From Arachidicoccus soli (GTDB lineage: Bacteria; Bacteroidota; Bacteroidia; Chitinophagales; Chitinophagaceae): 64,000 nt of DNA. Below are positions 46,773 through 55,893 of this stretch, piece by piece. The position numbers and the translations under genes are program-made. Below the pieces are notes generated by a model. That model did no database searches. It saw only the letters and a list, made by a program, of their open reading frames with translations, and had not been told where the DNA came from. Positions within the stretch are counted from its first letter, which is position 1, and each line of letters starts with the position of its first letter. The stretch spans positions 1 to 64,000 of the forward strand of contig NZ_CP032489.1 of assembly GCF_003600625.1 (NCBI RefSeq), in the 5' to 3' direction.

Positions 46773-47963
46773 ATGCAGTTGTCTTCTCTTTTGGAAAGAT
46801 TTAGCGAGCCGGAAACGCTCAAAATGGCAAAACTTGGCCGTGAATTACGTGCGCAAGGTGTGGATGTAATTGACCTAAGTTTGGGCGAACCTGATTTTGA
46901 TACGCCTTCGCATATTAAGGAAGCTGCCATTAAAGCTATTAACGATAATTGGAGTCATTATACGCCGGTTCCGGGTTTCTTGGATGTACGCGAAGCTGCT
47001 TGCACGAAATTAAAAAGAGATAATAATCTAGATTATAATCCCACAGAGATTGTGGTTTCTACAGGGGCGAAGCAAAGCCTTGCCAATGCGATTTTGGCAT
47101 TGGTGGATGACGGAGAGGAAGTAATCATTCCCACACCCTATTGGGTCACTTATTCAGAATTGGTAAAAATCGCAAGAGGTAAAGTAGTAGAAGTGCGTAC
47201 TTCTCAGGCCAGTGGGTTTAAAATTACACCCCAACAATTGGAAGCCGCGATTACACCTAAAACAAAGGTATTTCTTTTCTCTTCTCCTTGTAATCCATCA
47301 GGAGCTGTTTACAACAAGGAAGAATTAAAAGCATTAGCCGAAGTGTTTAAAAAACACCCAAACATTTTTATTATTTCGGACGAAATATATGAATTCATCA
47401 ACTATGTAGGCGCTCACGAAAGTATTGCACAATTCGAGGAATTAAAAGAGCGTATTGTAATTGTAAACGGATTGAGTAAAGGTTTTGCAATGACCGGCTG
47501 GCGTTTAGGCTATACCGCTTCTTCTGCTATTATAGCAAAGGCAATGGAAAAAATACAAGGTCAAACTACAAGTGGCACCTGTTCGATTACTCAAAAAGCC
47601 GCTGTAACAGCTCTTACCGGAGATCTGGCAGCTACCTGGGATATGACAAAGGAGTTCACAAGGCGTAAAAAAAGAGTATTGGAATTGGTGAAAGAGATAC
47701 CGGGAATTGAATGTTCTGAACCCGATGGTGCTTTTTATATTTTCCCGGATGTAAGTAGTTTTTATGGAAAATCTGATGGGAATGTTGTTGTCAATAATTC
47801 TGCGGATTTTAGCATGTATATTTTAAATACTGCGCACGTTTCATCCGTAATGGGTGCGGCTTTTGGAGAGCCGGATTGCGTACGTTTTTCTTTTGCTAAC
47901 AATATTGAAAATATTGAAAGAGGCTGGGCGCGTATAAAAGATGCGTTGGCAAAACTTAAATAA
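46773..47963 (+). CDS. PLP-dependent aminotransferase (aspartate type)
   Basis: This 396-residue class I/II aminotransferase belongs to the subgroup I-gamma/AspB type. The PLP lysine is in NGLSKGFAMTGWRLGY. Other signatures are SSPCNPSGAVYNKEEL, IISDEIYE and the C-terminal CVRFSFANNIENIERG. It probably transfers the amino group between aspartate and 2-oxoglutarate, but related specificities cannot be excluded. It is followed 71 bp later by gcvH. Confidence 0.9.
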   Translation: MQLSSLLERFSEPETLKMAKLGRELRAQGVDVIDLSLGEPDFDTPSHIKEAAIKAINDNWSHYTPVPGFLDVREAACTKLKRDNNLDYNPTEIVVSTGAKQSLANAILALVDDGEEVIIPTPYWVTYSELVKIARGKVVEVRTSQASGFKITPQQLEAAITPKTKVFLFSSPCNPSGAVYNKEELKALAEVFKKHPNIFIISDEIYEFINYVGAHESIAQFEELKERIVIVNGLSKGFAMTGWRLGYTASSAIIAKAMEKIQGQTTSGTCSITQKAAVTALTGDLAATWDMTKEFTRRKKRVLELVKEIPGIECSEPDGAFYIFPDVSSFYGKSDGNVVVNNSADFSMYILNTAHVSSVMGAAFGEPDCVRFSFANNIENIERGWARIKDALAKLK

Positions 47964-48034
47964 TTAAGTGTAATCCTTGCGCCTTTCTTATTTCAAAAAT
48001 TTCTTGTAGGTTTGTAACATAAAAATAAAATTAT

Positions 48035-48415
48035 ATGAGCTTTCCCCCGGACTTAAAATATACGAAAGACCACGAATGGGTTAAAATAGTAGAAGGCAAT
48101 ATCGCATTGGTGGGTATTACTGAATTTGCTCAAAGTGAGCTAGGCGACATTGTATATGTAGACATTAACTCTGTTGGTAATGATTTGTCGGCAGATGAAG
48201 TATTTGGCACAGTAGAAGCTGTAAAGACAGTAAGTGATTTATTTTTGCCTGTTGCTGCTAAAATTGTTGAGGTTAATGGGGAATTAGAAAATGAACCGGA
48301 ATTGGTAAATACTGACCCTTATGGCAAAGGCTGGATGGCAAAGATAGAAGTAGCAAATATTGGAGATCTAGGGGGCTTGCTTGATGCAGATGCTTATAAA
48401 TCCTTAGTTTCTTAG
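48035..48415 (+). CDS. gcvH: glycine cleavage system H protein
   Basis: This 126-residue lipoyl carrier shuttles the aminomethyl group between the P, T and L proteins. The lipoylated lysine is in [13 protein letters not shown] (about residue 63). [10 protein letters not shown] at the N-terminus and [17 protein letters not shown] near the C-terminus are family hallmarks. The other gcv genes are not in this window. A terminator follows at 48441. Confidence 0.95.
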   Translation: MSFPPDLKYTKDHEWVKIVEGNIALVGITEFAQSELGDIVYVDINSVGNDLSADEVFGTVEAVKTVSDLFLPVAAKIVEVNGELENEPELVNTDPYGKGWMAKIEVANIGDLGGLLDADAYKSLVS

Positions 48416-48440
48416 GAGGCAAAAATATTGTATATACGAT

Positions 48441-48480
48441 AAAGCCAGCTATATATTGCATAAGCTGGCTTTAACTTTTA
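48441..48480 (+). terminator. terminator of gcvH
   Basis: AAAGCCAGCT (48441-48450) pairs with AGCTGGCTTT (48463-48472) over a 12-nt loop, followed by a T-rich stretch (AACTTTTA). The perfect 10-bp stem makes it a good intrinsic terminator. Confidence 0.8.
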
Positions 48481-48491
48481 AAGAAGACACG

Positions 48492-48525
48492 AAAAGAGGC
48501 CGCCCTTTTTAGGGGCAGCCTTTAC
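48492..48525 (-). terminator. terminator of rplS
   Basis: On the minus strand AAAGGCTGCCCC pairs (with G-U pairs) with AGGGCGGCCTCTTTT around a short A/T loop, ending in a T run. It lies about 26 bp after the rplS stop. Confidence 0.75.
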
Positions 48526-48550
48526 ATATTTTTATTGCAAGAAAAGAAAA

Positions 48551-48907
48551 CTAGTGCGTAAAGCGTTTTTCTTTAATTCTCGCACTTTTACCGCTACGTT
48601 CACGAAGAAAGTACAATTTAGCACGACGTACTTTACCTACTTTATTTAAAACAATAGAATCGATATTAGGAGAAGAGATGGGAAAAGTTCTTTCAACACC
48701 TACGCTGTTAGAGATTTTGCGTACGGTAAAAGTTGCTGTTGCACCATTTCCTTGTATTTTCAATACATCGCCACGGAAGCTTTGGATACGTTCCTTGCCA
48801 CCTTCTACAATTTTATAGTTTACAGAAATATTGTCACCGGCTTTGAATTTCGGAAATTCTTTAACCGCTGTCAATTGCTCTTGCACATATTTCACTGCTA
48901 TGTTCAT
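48551..48907 (-). CDS. rplS: 50S ribosomal protein L19
   Basis: The 118-residue protein has normal length. The family pattern is clear: FKAGDNISVNYKIVEGGKERIQ, then FTVRKISNSVGVERTFPISSP and KLYFLRERSGKSARIKE. It binds at the interface of the ribosomal subunits. It has its own promoter (48930-48961) and terminator and is not in the rpsP-rimM-trmD arrangement here. Confidence 0.97.
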   Translation of the reverse strand: MNIAVKYVQEQLTAVKEFPKFKAGDNISVNYKIVEGGKERIQSFRGDVLKIQGNGATATFTVRKISNSVGVERTFPISSPNIDSIVLNKVGKVRRAKLYFLRERSGKSARIKEKRFTH

Positions 48908-48929
48908 AACTTAAAATTTTTAAGGACTG

Positions 48930-48961
48930 CAAAGGTATGTTTTAAACTACTATTTTTCAAA
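48930..48961 (-). promoter_or_regulatory. Bacteroidota-type promoter of rplS
   Basis: On the minus strand TTTG (48961-48958), a 20-bp spacer and TACCTTTG (48937-48930) match the TTTG-N19/20-TAnnTTTG consensus, 22 bp upstream of the start codon. Confidence 0.75.
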
Positions 48962-48962
48962 A

Positions 48963-49445
48963 TTATTTTTTATGATGTACTGTGAAGTGCATTTTTTCGC
49001 TTTTTCTCTCAAAAGTAAAATAAGGCGCATAAAGACTATTTAGTTCCTTTTGATTGTTATCTAAGCGTATAATCTTATTTTTTGAGACCTGTTTATAATA
49101 TTCTACTGGAACTTTTTGAGAAAAGCTTACTTCTATAATTTTTGCGTTTAATTTTCTCCATTGACCTTTCATTGTTTTATCTTCTACTCTTTCTGAGGTA
49201 AATTCCACTTTTTTGATAAAGCGATATTGAGGCATAAAACTAAGTGTCTCTATTCTTCCGTTTTTATAGAGAATGGTTTTCTTCTTTCCGCTCATCGTAT
49301 AAAGGTCTCTGGAAAAGTCAGTGACAGCACCGTAAGTGCCATATAGGGAATCTTTACTGAGTACACAACTTGTGTTAGTTAACAATAGGATCGCAGTCCC
49401 AAAGATGATGGCATGACGAAATAGATTATGTATGGACGTTGACAT
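48963..49445 (-). CDS. lipoprotein of unknown function downstream of msrB
   Basis: From ATG 49445 the protein has 160 residues. This start lies 1 bp after the msrB stop; an in-frame ATG at 49478 would overlap msrB. A hydrophobic signal ends in a lipobox-like LTNTSC at about residue 28. The mature part is basic and beta-rich (TILYKNGRIETLSFMPQYRFIKKVEF). No known domain recognised. Tight spacing suggests it is coexpressed with msrB. Confidence 0.65.
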   Translation of the reverse strand: MSTSIHNLFRHAIIFGTAILLLTNTSCVLSKDSLYGTYGAVTDFSRDLYTMSGKKKTILYKNGRIETLSFMPQYRFIKKVEFTSERVEDKTMKGQWRKLNAKIIEVSFSQKVPVEYYKQVSKNKIIRLDNNQKELNSLYAPYFTFERKSEKMHFTVHHKK

Positions 49446-49446
49446 C

Positions 49447-49899
49447 CTATTCTTCTGCTGTGTTTTGTGCTTTTTCAAAATCTAAAACGACTCCATTAAT
49501 ACAATAACGCAAGCCACTGGGAGGGGGGCCGTCTTCAAATACATGACCTAAATGAGCATGACAACGACCACATGTTACTTCTATGCGTTGCATACCAAAA
49601 CTATTATCCTTTGAGTATACCAAAGCCTCTTCGGTAATAGGCTTAAAGAAACTGGGCCAGCCACAACTACTATCAAACTTAGCATCGCTTTGAAATAAAG
49701 GATTTCCACATGCGGCACATAAATACCTTCCTATTTCATAATGCTTGTTATATTGACTGGTGAATGGCCTTTCCGTGCCCTTTTCCCGGGCAACATGATA
49801 TAACTCGGGAGGCAATAACTTTTTCCATTCGTCATCGGGTTTCTCTACTTTTTCTGAACCTGTTGCAAGGTGATGAGGTTGATTTTTTTTCTCTTTCAT
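49447..49899 (-). CDS. msrB: peptide-methionine (R)-S-oxide reductase
   Basis: The 150-residue protein repairs methionine-R-sulfoxide in proteins. Zinc ligands are visible as CAACGNP and CGRCHAHLG. The active-site cysteine is in [13 protein letters not shown], with SCGWPSFF before it. No signal peptide is seen, so it is probably cytoplasmic. It is followed immediately by a lipoprotein gene. Confidence 0.95.
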   Translation of the reverse strand: MKEKKNQPHHLATGSEKVEKPDDEWKKLLPPELYHVAREKGTERPFTSQYNKHYEIGRYLCAACGNPLFQSDAKFDSSCGWPSFFKPITEEALVYSKDNSFGMQRIEVTCGRCHAHLGHVFEDGPPPSGLRYCINGVVLDFEKAQNTAEE

Positions 49900-49955
49900 T
49901 AATATTCTTTTTTAGACGGGAGTTCAAAATATTGAAAGGTGGTAATTTATATCAT

Positions 49956-50612
49956 CTAATGATATTGATATTGACGTATCAAGTTTCTCGGAATATCTAT
50001 TAACCATAATAAAGTGTCACTGCTATTATTTTCTCCTTCCTCTGAAAAAAGCATGAGTGCTTCCGAATTACTCAACCATTTTACATCTAGAATTTTAGTT
50101 GAAGGGCCTGCAAATAATATTTGAGACTGTTGTTGTTTAGCTACATTAATCAATGCAACTTTTGTATCCGGATCACTGCCTTCTAAGTGGTTGTTCCCAT
50201 TCGCATCTTTTACCGTCATCGAACCATATGAACCAAAGTCAATGATAAAGCTGCTATCGGAGGACCAACGTAAAACGCTTTGGTAGTTTTTGTAAAAGTC
50301 TTTTGGAGGCGTAAAAGGTGCCGGTTTTGTTTGAGCATCAATTTCTCTTTGAGACTTAAAGTGGAAGTTTGTCCAATTGGCCGTGTTATTTTTAAGAATA
50401 CTTCCAAGCCATTGCTGCGAATTAATTTTAAAAATATTTGCACTGTCCTCTAATGAAAAATCATGGATCATTTGTACTGAATCCTCTGTATTTATAGTGG
50501 TACTGTCATTTGTATTGATGTCTTTTTTTTCCGCCTTTCGATTGCACTTGCATCCTTGTATTAAGAGTATTGCTGCAAAACAAATGTTGATTAATGAGTT
50601 AATTTTTTTCAT
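49956..50612 (-). CDS. lipoprotein of unknown function
   Basis: This 218-residue protein has a lipobox-like ILLIQGC (Cys at about 21). The mature region has a short acidic linker followed by a segment with two beta-propeller-like motifs (YQSVLRWSSDSSFIIDFGS and ILDVKWLSNSEALMLF, each with WSxDS-type turns). This suggests a small repeat domain. Function unknown. Confidence 0.65.
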   Translation of the reverse strand: MKKINSLINICFAAILLIQGCKCNRKAEKKDINTNDSTTINTEDSVQMIHDFSLEDSANIFKINSQQWLGSILKNNTANWTNFHFKSQREIDAQTKPAPFTPPKDFYKNYQSVLRWSSDSSFIIDFGSYGSMTVKDANGNNHLEGSDPDTKVALINVAKQQQSQILFAGPSTKILDVKWLSNSEALMLFSEEGENNSSDTLLWLIDIPRNLIRQYQYH

Positions 50613-50634
50613 GTTTCAGCTTATTTGGGGAAGT

Positions 50635-51555
50635 TTATTTCTGTAAAAAGATTTCAGCCACCATGCACCTTGCGCTCCCACCTCCGAATGTTTCTATGGT
50701 TTCAATAGGGATGGGTAATAATTGCGTATGAAATGCAAAAATATCTTTCTGTTCTGTGCTTAATGCATCAAATGCTGTTTGACTTAAAATAGTATATTTT
50801 TTGCCGTTCTTATTTTTTACTTGCATCATATTACCTGCAAAATGCCGCACTTGTTCCTGTGTTATTGGAATGATTTCGTGTCCCGATTCTGTAAGTTGCT
50901 GCGAAACGTAAATCCGCTCTGTTTTATTCTTTATAGAATCCAAACAGATTACGGCATAGCTTTCTCCAATATGCATCATTACATTGGTATGATAAATGGG
51001 GATATTTTTTTCATCTTTGGAAAGAAAATGAATGGGTTGATAACCATGTGCGTGGGCAAACTTCTCAAACAAAGACTTATGTGTGCGTGAAGAAATACAG
51101 GCATAAACAACCATATTCTCATGGTCGAAGATCATACTACCAGTCCCTTCCAGAAAAAAATTCTCTGCTTCAAACTCACTCCAGTCTTCCACATCCCTTA
51201 CTTTAAAATCTCCCATTAATTGCTGCAAAATGTCGTCACGTTTTTCTTCCCTTCGATTGGGCGCAAACATCGGAAATAGTACTATTTTCCCAGTAGGCAG
51301 TGTGCAAAACCAATTATTGGGAAAAACTGCATCAGGTTTAGGAGGCTTTTCTGTATCCTGTATAACCAAGACTTCTATTTGTTGAGCACGCAGTATTTCT
51401 ACTGCTTTATCAAACTCTGCAATTGCTTTTTGTGCAATTTCCTGGGGAGATAATCGTGTTTCTTTCCCTTGAAAAGCATTGTTCACGGCTGTTTCAGTAT
51501 TAAAGCCAAAACTTGCCGGCCGAACCATCAGTACTTTATAGGCCAATTGTGCCAT
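50635..51555 (-). CDS. ctlX: CtlX-like citrulline/arginine-modifying hydrolase
   Basis: This 306-residue protein of the pentein (guanidine-group modifying) superfamily begins VLMVRPASFGFNTETAVNNAFQ, the typical CtlX start. Further signatures are EGTGSMIFDHEN, YHTNVMMHIGE (catalytic His) and GGGSARCMVAEIF (nucleophilic Cys). CtlX proteins are linked to citrulline utilisation. It lies 14 bp after the arginine deiminase gene on the same strand, so the two probably act in the same arginine/citrulline route. Confidence 0.85.
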   Translation of the reverse strand: MAQLAYKVLMVRPASFGFNTETAVNNAFQGKETRLSPQEIAQKAIAEFDKAVEILRAQQIEVLVIQDTEKPPKPDAVFPNNWFCTLPTGKIVLFPMFAPNRREEKRDDILQQLMGDFKVRDVEDWSEFEAENFFLEGTGSMIFDHENMVVYACISSRTHKSLFEKFAHAHGYQPIHFLSKDEKNIPIYHTNVMMHIGESYAVICLDSIKNKTERIYVSQQLTESGHEIIPITQEQVRHFAGNMMQVKNKNGKKYTILSQTAFDALSTEQKDIFAFHTQLLPIPIETIETFGGGSARCMVAEIFLQK

Positions 51556-51569
51556 ATTTTCTAAATTTT

Positions 51570-53087
51570 TTAAAGAATGTCTCTATGTAAAGGCATGCTC
51601 ATGCAATGTGCTCCGCCGCGAGCTCTTGAAAGCTCTGCAGAAGGCAAAAGTATAAGTGTGTTTTCTATGTCTGCCGGTGTTAGATTATTGGAAGCAAATT
51701 CTGCAAATAATGTTTCAGCTCTTTTTACGGCAAAGCCGTTTTCTTTGAAACTATTTATTGTATATTCGTTTCGATCATAACCCACGACTACACCTTCTTT
51801 TAGCGCAAGTAAGTTGCATGAATCGGTCCACTGTTCGCGCTCATCGTATGGAAATTGATTGTTGCCGCTATAAATAATGGTTACCTTGTCTTCGGGAATA
51901 CCGAAATCTTCTATACTTATGTTGCGCAGCAAAGACTCCAACCCAAAAACTCTATCAGAAATGTCCAGTTCATAATTTGTATTAGCCATGTAGGGCGTGG
52001 ACAAAGGTTTGTAGTAGCGCAACACTTCAATTTTGAATCCTGACTGTGCTGCCTCAGAGTGTAAAAACCTTTTGCCATATTCGTAGCGGCTTCTGTTTTC
52101 TGGTGTCATTACCTTTTCTGAGAATTGGCCAAAAAGCACCCATGTATCTTTGCGTACCTGAGTGAAAACAGTATCAATATGCATCATCGCGCGGTGCTGC
52201 GGTATCTTTATGACGGATATTTTTTCTATTCCGGTGCTGCTATCGGAGAGAATATTATGGATTACTTCATTGACGCCTGAAGCTGTTGTACGCTCACTAC
52301 AACCAATTAGTAAATGTTTAGGTGCAATCATCATTACATCCCCGCCTTCCAGACTAACTTTTTCTGTTATCTGTTCTTCTTCACTTAACAAGAAGAAATT
52401 ACTAGGCTCTGAGATCTCAATAAGTTTCTCTTCGTCTCTTTTAAACAAACCGTATTGGCCTATGAATTTCATCAACAAAGATTCTCTTTCTCGAGCAGAT
52501 GTGGCTGCATTACTGAGTAATAAATGGTTATTGATTGCAATGGCAATATCTCTTGTAAAGATAAAGTTGGGTAATGGGGCAAATATAAAATCGTTGGAAC
52601 CTTTATCGTTATTGATAATACCTGTAATCAAAGTTTTAGCAAGCTCGGTAGATTTATCTATCTGGTATAGTTTTTTTTCAGTTTTTGCACTACTGCCTTC
52701 CCAGGCACATACGGCAGCAATTATGCGTTGACGGACATGATCTTTTTCTAAAATTTGCGAAAGCAAGTATTGTGTATCCAGTACTTTAGTACTTTTAAAA
52801 TAAGCATCGTTGTCTGGTTTGTAGCAATCTTGTTGATGTTTGGCTGCTTGTCTTATTTCCATTTCCGCCACGTATTCCGCTTTGTCTTTGTCTAAAAAAT
52901 ATAATAATAACTTCACATATTGATTGTATTCCTTTCGCATTTGTGAGAGATGTACTGTATCATCGTACAGCCATTCTTTAAATTTTGCAGGAACCACTTT
53001 ACCGATGCCTCCATCGGGGCTATGGATAATAAGTTTCCGGAGTTTTCCAATTTCTGTTTCTACATGTATTTTTTCATTTGAAAACAT
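51570..53087 (-). CDS. arginine deiminase-family enzyme
   Basis: From ATG 53087 (MFSNEKIHVETEIGKLRKL) the protein has 505 residues. An upstream start at 53138 adds 17 unsupported residues. Pentein-fold catalytic motifs are seen: FTRDIAIAINN, SLEGGDVM, MMHIDTVFTQV (His) and ARGGAHCMSMPL (Cys). It probably hydrolyses arginine to citrulline and ammonia. It is about 100 residues longer than classical ArcA, with an insertion in the N-terminal half (about 70-160), as in the large Bacteroidota form. No arcB or arcC is adjacent. Confidence 0.85.
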   Translation of the reverse strand: MFSNEKIHVETEIGKLRKLIIHSPDGGIGKVVPAKFKEWLYDDTVHLSQMRKEYNQYVKLLLYFLDKDKAEYVAEMEIRQAAKHQQDCYKPDNDAYFKSTKVLDTQYLLSQILEKDHVRQRIIAAVCAWEGSSAKTEKKLYQIDKSTELAKTLITGIINNDKGSNDFIFAPLPNFIFTRDIAIAINNHLLLSNAATSARERESLLMKFIGQYGLFKRDEEKLIEISEPSNFFLLSEEEQITEKVSLEGGDVMMIAPKHLLIGCSERTTASGVNEVIHNILSDSSTGIEKISVIKIPQHRAMMHIDTVFTQVRKDTWVLFGQFSEKVMTPENRSRYEYGKRFLHSEAAQSGFKIEVLRYYKPLSTPYMANTNYELDISDRVFGLESLLRNISIEDFGIPEDKVTIIYSGNNQFPYDEREQWTDSCNLLALKEGVVVGYDRNEYTINSFKENGFAVKRAETLFAEFASNNLTPADIENTLILLPSAELSRARGGAHCMSMPLHRDIL

Positions 53088-53168
53088 AAATAATTTTTCT
53101 GGTTGGTAGCAAGATACTCTTTTTTTTGAGGATTTCAAATCGTACTAAAATGCATGAAAGAAATACTT

Positions 53169-53615
53169 TTAAAAGATAAGGTTCTCCTTATTGGTAAGAA
53201 TGGTATGGTCTATTTCGATAGCTAATTGTATACCTTGTATGGAATTGATAGCCGAAATCATATTTTGCAACTGATTGTTAATTCCTGAAACGCCTTTTAT
53301 TAACCATATAAAATCTATATGTTTAAATTCAGGTAATAATACTTCTCCGTCGTTACGGTTATCGTATAAATAATGTTTAATAGAGCTATGTCTTACATCT
53401 GATTGATAAACAGGGAAATAATAGTTTCTGTTTTTCTTATTTAAGATAATTTCTATTTCGGTATTCAGGCGAAAGTCAAAGTCCAATATCTTATTGGCCT
53501 GCAGGCAAAATTTATAGCTTTTATTGGAAGTAACGATACCAATAAGGCATGTTTCTTCAAAGAACTCCTCATAAGAATCACTAATATCCAGTAAGAAATT
53601 TTTGCCCGTTTTCAT
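53169..53615 (-). CDS. IPExxxVDY-family protein
   Basis: The 148-residue protein shows the variant signature LLPEFKHIDFIWLI at about residues 100-113, matching the IPExxxVDY-type motif of a small Bacteroidota-restricted family. The role is unknown; in other genomes members often lie near pyruvate kinase or ribonuclease III genes, which are not here. No signal peptide, so probably cytoplasmic. Confidence 0.8.
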   Translation of the reverse strand: MKTGKNFLLDISDSYEEFFEETCLIGIVTSNKSYKFCLQANKILDFDFRLNTEIEIILNKKNRNYYFPVYQSDVRHSSIKHYLYDNRNDGEVLLPEFKHIDFIWLIKGVSGINNQLQNMISAINSIQGIQLAIEIDHTILTNKENLIF

Positions 53616-53715
53616 ATGAATACAAAGGTATGCTTATCTGTTAGAAAGAAAAAACGGATAAGTTATTTCTCAATTCTTTTTCCAATCTCGTAACAACTAT
53701 ATGATTGGGTAGTGC

Positions 53716-53723
53716 TAAATTTG
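53716..53723 (+). promoter_or_regulatory. -7 element for feoB
   Basis: TAAATTTG (TAnnTTTG consensus) lies 10 bp upstream of the start codon at 53734, implying a very short or leaderless transcript. No convincing -33. Confidence 0.4.
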
Positions 53724-53733
53724 CACCGAAATC

Positions 53734-55866
53734 ATGAGTACGGAAAAACAAATTATTCAAATTGCATTAGCGGGCAATCCCAATAGCGGTAAAACCTCTT
53801 TATTCAATGCATTAACAGGGCTGAATCAAAAAGTGGGGAACTTTCCTGGTGTAACTGTTGATAAAAAAACAGGAACAGCTTCCTTATCTCCTCAAGTTCA
53901 AGCAAAAGTAATTGATCTGCCGGGTACCTATAGCCTTTATCCGCGGCGTGCCGATGAGTGGGTCGCCTATAATGTGCTCATGAATGTGGAGAAAAAAGAG
54001 CAAATAGATATGGTATTATTGGTTTTAGATGCCAGTAACCTAAAACGAAATTTGCTTTTCTGCACACAACTCATCGATTTGAAATATACAGTGGTTGTGG
54101 CTTTGACCATGAATGACTTGGCTACTAAAAAAGGAATTCAAATTGATGTAGAAGAACTTTCGCGCGAACTGAATATTCCGGTAATACCTGTAAATCCACG
54201 TAATAACAAAGGTATTGGTGAGTTGAAGAAAGTTATTGCGCGCTTAGCCATGCAACCTACAATACCACACACCAAAGATTTTATTGCCACTAAAGATTTA
54301 GCCGAAGGGGCCATTACAAAGCTACAAATGCAGGTTCCGGAACTTAATGATTATATGGCCTTGCACTATTTAGCAAATTATAAAAATCTTTCTTTCTCTC
54401 AACACAAAAAGGATATAATTTCGGGGATTGAGCAAGAAGAGAAGTTTAGTGCTACAAAGGCGCAGGCGGATGAAATCTTGCAGCGTTACACCCGTATTCG
54501 TCAGATAATGCAGCAGTTTGTTGTTGAGCCGGATCCCTTGCAAAAGAAGTTATTCACGGAAAAGCTGGACGATATTTTGCTACATCGTGTATGGGGATAT
54601 TTGATCTTGGTTGCGGTGCTTTTCTTCTTATTTCAAAGTATATTTTGGCTGGCGCAATATCCGATGGATGGTATTGATTGGAGTTTTACACATCTTACTA
54701 ATTGGGTGAGTGGAGTATTACCGCATACCTGGTGGAGTGATTTAATCTGTAATGGACTTTTAGCTGGTTTGGGAGGCATTATCGTGTTTGTGCCTCAGAT
54801 AATGATATTATTCGGATTGATTACATTACTGGAAGATACCGGTTATATGGCACGTATTAGTTTCTTGATGGATAAACTTATGCGTAAAGTAGGATTAAAT
54901 GGGAAAAGTGTTATGCCTATGATTAGCGGTTTTGCCTGTGCCATCCCGGGTATTATGAGTACGAGAAATATTGAAAATAAAAAGGAGCGTTTACTTACCA
55001 TAATGATTACACCCCTAATGAGTTGTAGTGCGCGTTTACCGGTTTATACTATATTGATTGGGCTGGTAGTGCCTAATACTTATTATCTGGGTATCTTTTC
55101 GGCAAGGGGGCTTATTATGATGGCCATGTATTTATTAGGTATAGTGATGGCATTGATTGTAAGCCTGGTATTAAAGTGGCTTATTAAAGTAAAAGAGAAA
55201 AGTTTCTTTATACTTGAGTTACCTGTTTATCGTGCACCCAGGTGGAAGAATATCGGGGTTACCATGGTGGAAAAAGCTAAAGTATTTGTTTTAGAAGCAG
55301 GAAAGGTGATTATTGTAATTAGCTTATTGATTTGGTTTCTAAGCTCTTATGGCCCAAGTAAAAAAATGCAGGCGGTGGATCATAAATATGAGGTTCTAGA
55401 AATGCAGACGCCGAAAACTAACGCAGCAACGTTGGCACAAATAAATAGAGATTTTGGCACAGAAAAATTGGAAAATTCTTATGCCGGAATTTTGGGGAAA
55501 ACGATTGAACCTGTAATTAAGCCTTTGGGATATGATTGGAAGATAGGAATTGCGCTTATCACCTCTTTTGCTGCGCGAGAAGTTTTTGTGGGGACTATGG
55601 CCACTTTGTATAGTGTCGATGAAAATAATACGGCCACGCTTCAGCAGAAAATGAAGAATGCAAAAAGGGATGATGGTAGTTCAGTATATACAATACCTAC
55701 GGCAATGTCATTGATTGTTTTTTATGTGTTAGCAATGCAGTGTATGAGTACACTTGCGGTGGTGAAGCGTGAGACCAAAAGTTGGAAATGGCCTATTATT
55801 CAGTTTGTTTATATGACGGGGCTGGCTTATTTGTGTAGCTTCTTGATTTTTAGAATTTTAATCTAG
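53734..55866 (+). CDS. feoB: ferrous iron transporter FeoB
   Basis: The 710-residue protein has an N-terminal G-domain: GNPNSGKTSLFNALTG (G1), a G2 region NFPGVTVDKKTG, VIDLPGTYSL (G3) and TMNDLA (G4-like, NxxD form). A helical spacer (about 170-280) follows, then a membrane domain with two Gate repeats (ISGFACAIPGIMSTR and TSFAAREVFVGTMATLY). It imports Fe2+. It stands alone: no feoA or feoC gene flanks it, so FeoA must be elsewhere or absent. Confidence 0.95.
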   Translation: MSTEKQIIQIALAGNPNSGKTSLFNALTGLNQKVGNFPGVTVDKKTGTASLSPQVQAKVIDLPGTYSLYPRRADEWVAYNVLMNVEKKEQIDMVLLVLDASNLKRNLLFCTQLIDLKYTVVVALTMNDLATKKGIQIDVEELSRELNIPVIPVNPRNNKGIGELKKVIARLAMQPTIPHTKDFIATKDLAEGAITKLQMQVPELNDYMALHYLANYKNLSFSQHKKDIISGIEQEEKFSATKAQADEILQRYTRIRQIMQQFVVEPDPLQKKLFTEKLDDILLHRVWGYLILVAVLFFLFQSIFWLAQYPMDGIDWSFTHLTNWVSGVLPHTWWSDLICNGLLAGLGGIIVFVPQIMILFGLITLLEDTGYMARISFLMDKLMRKVGLNGKSVMPMISGFACAIPGIMSTRNIENKKERLLTIMITPLMSCSARLPVYTILIGLVVPNTYYLGIFSARGLIMMAMYLLGIVMALIVSLVLKWLIKVKEKSFFILELPVYRAPRWKNIGVTMVEKAKVFVLEAGKVIIVISLLIWFLSSYGPSKKMQAVDHKYEVLEMQTPKTNAATLAQINRDFGTEKLENSYAGILGKTIEPVIKPLGYDWKIGIALITSFAAREVFVGTMATLYSVDENNTATLQQKMKNAKRDDGSSVYTIPTAMSLIVFYVLAMQCMSTLAVVKRETKSWKWPIIQFVYMTGLAYLCSFLIFRILI

Positions 55867-55893
55867 GCGGAAGAGAAGACAGACTAATAATAA

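Noticed and set aside
52162..52731. Long open frame (189 codons) on the plus strand
   Set aside because: It lies entirely antisense to the arginine deiminase gene, has no family match and low-complexity composition; it is a shadow frame.
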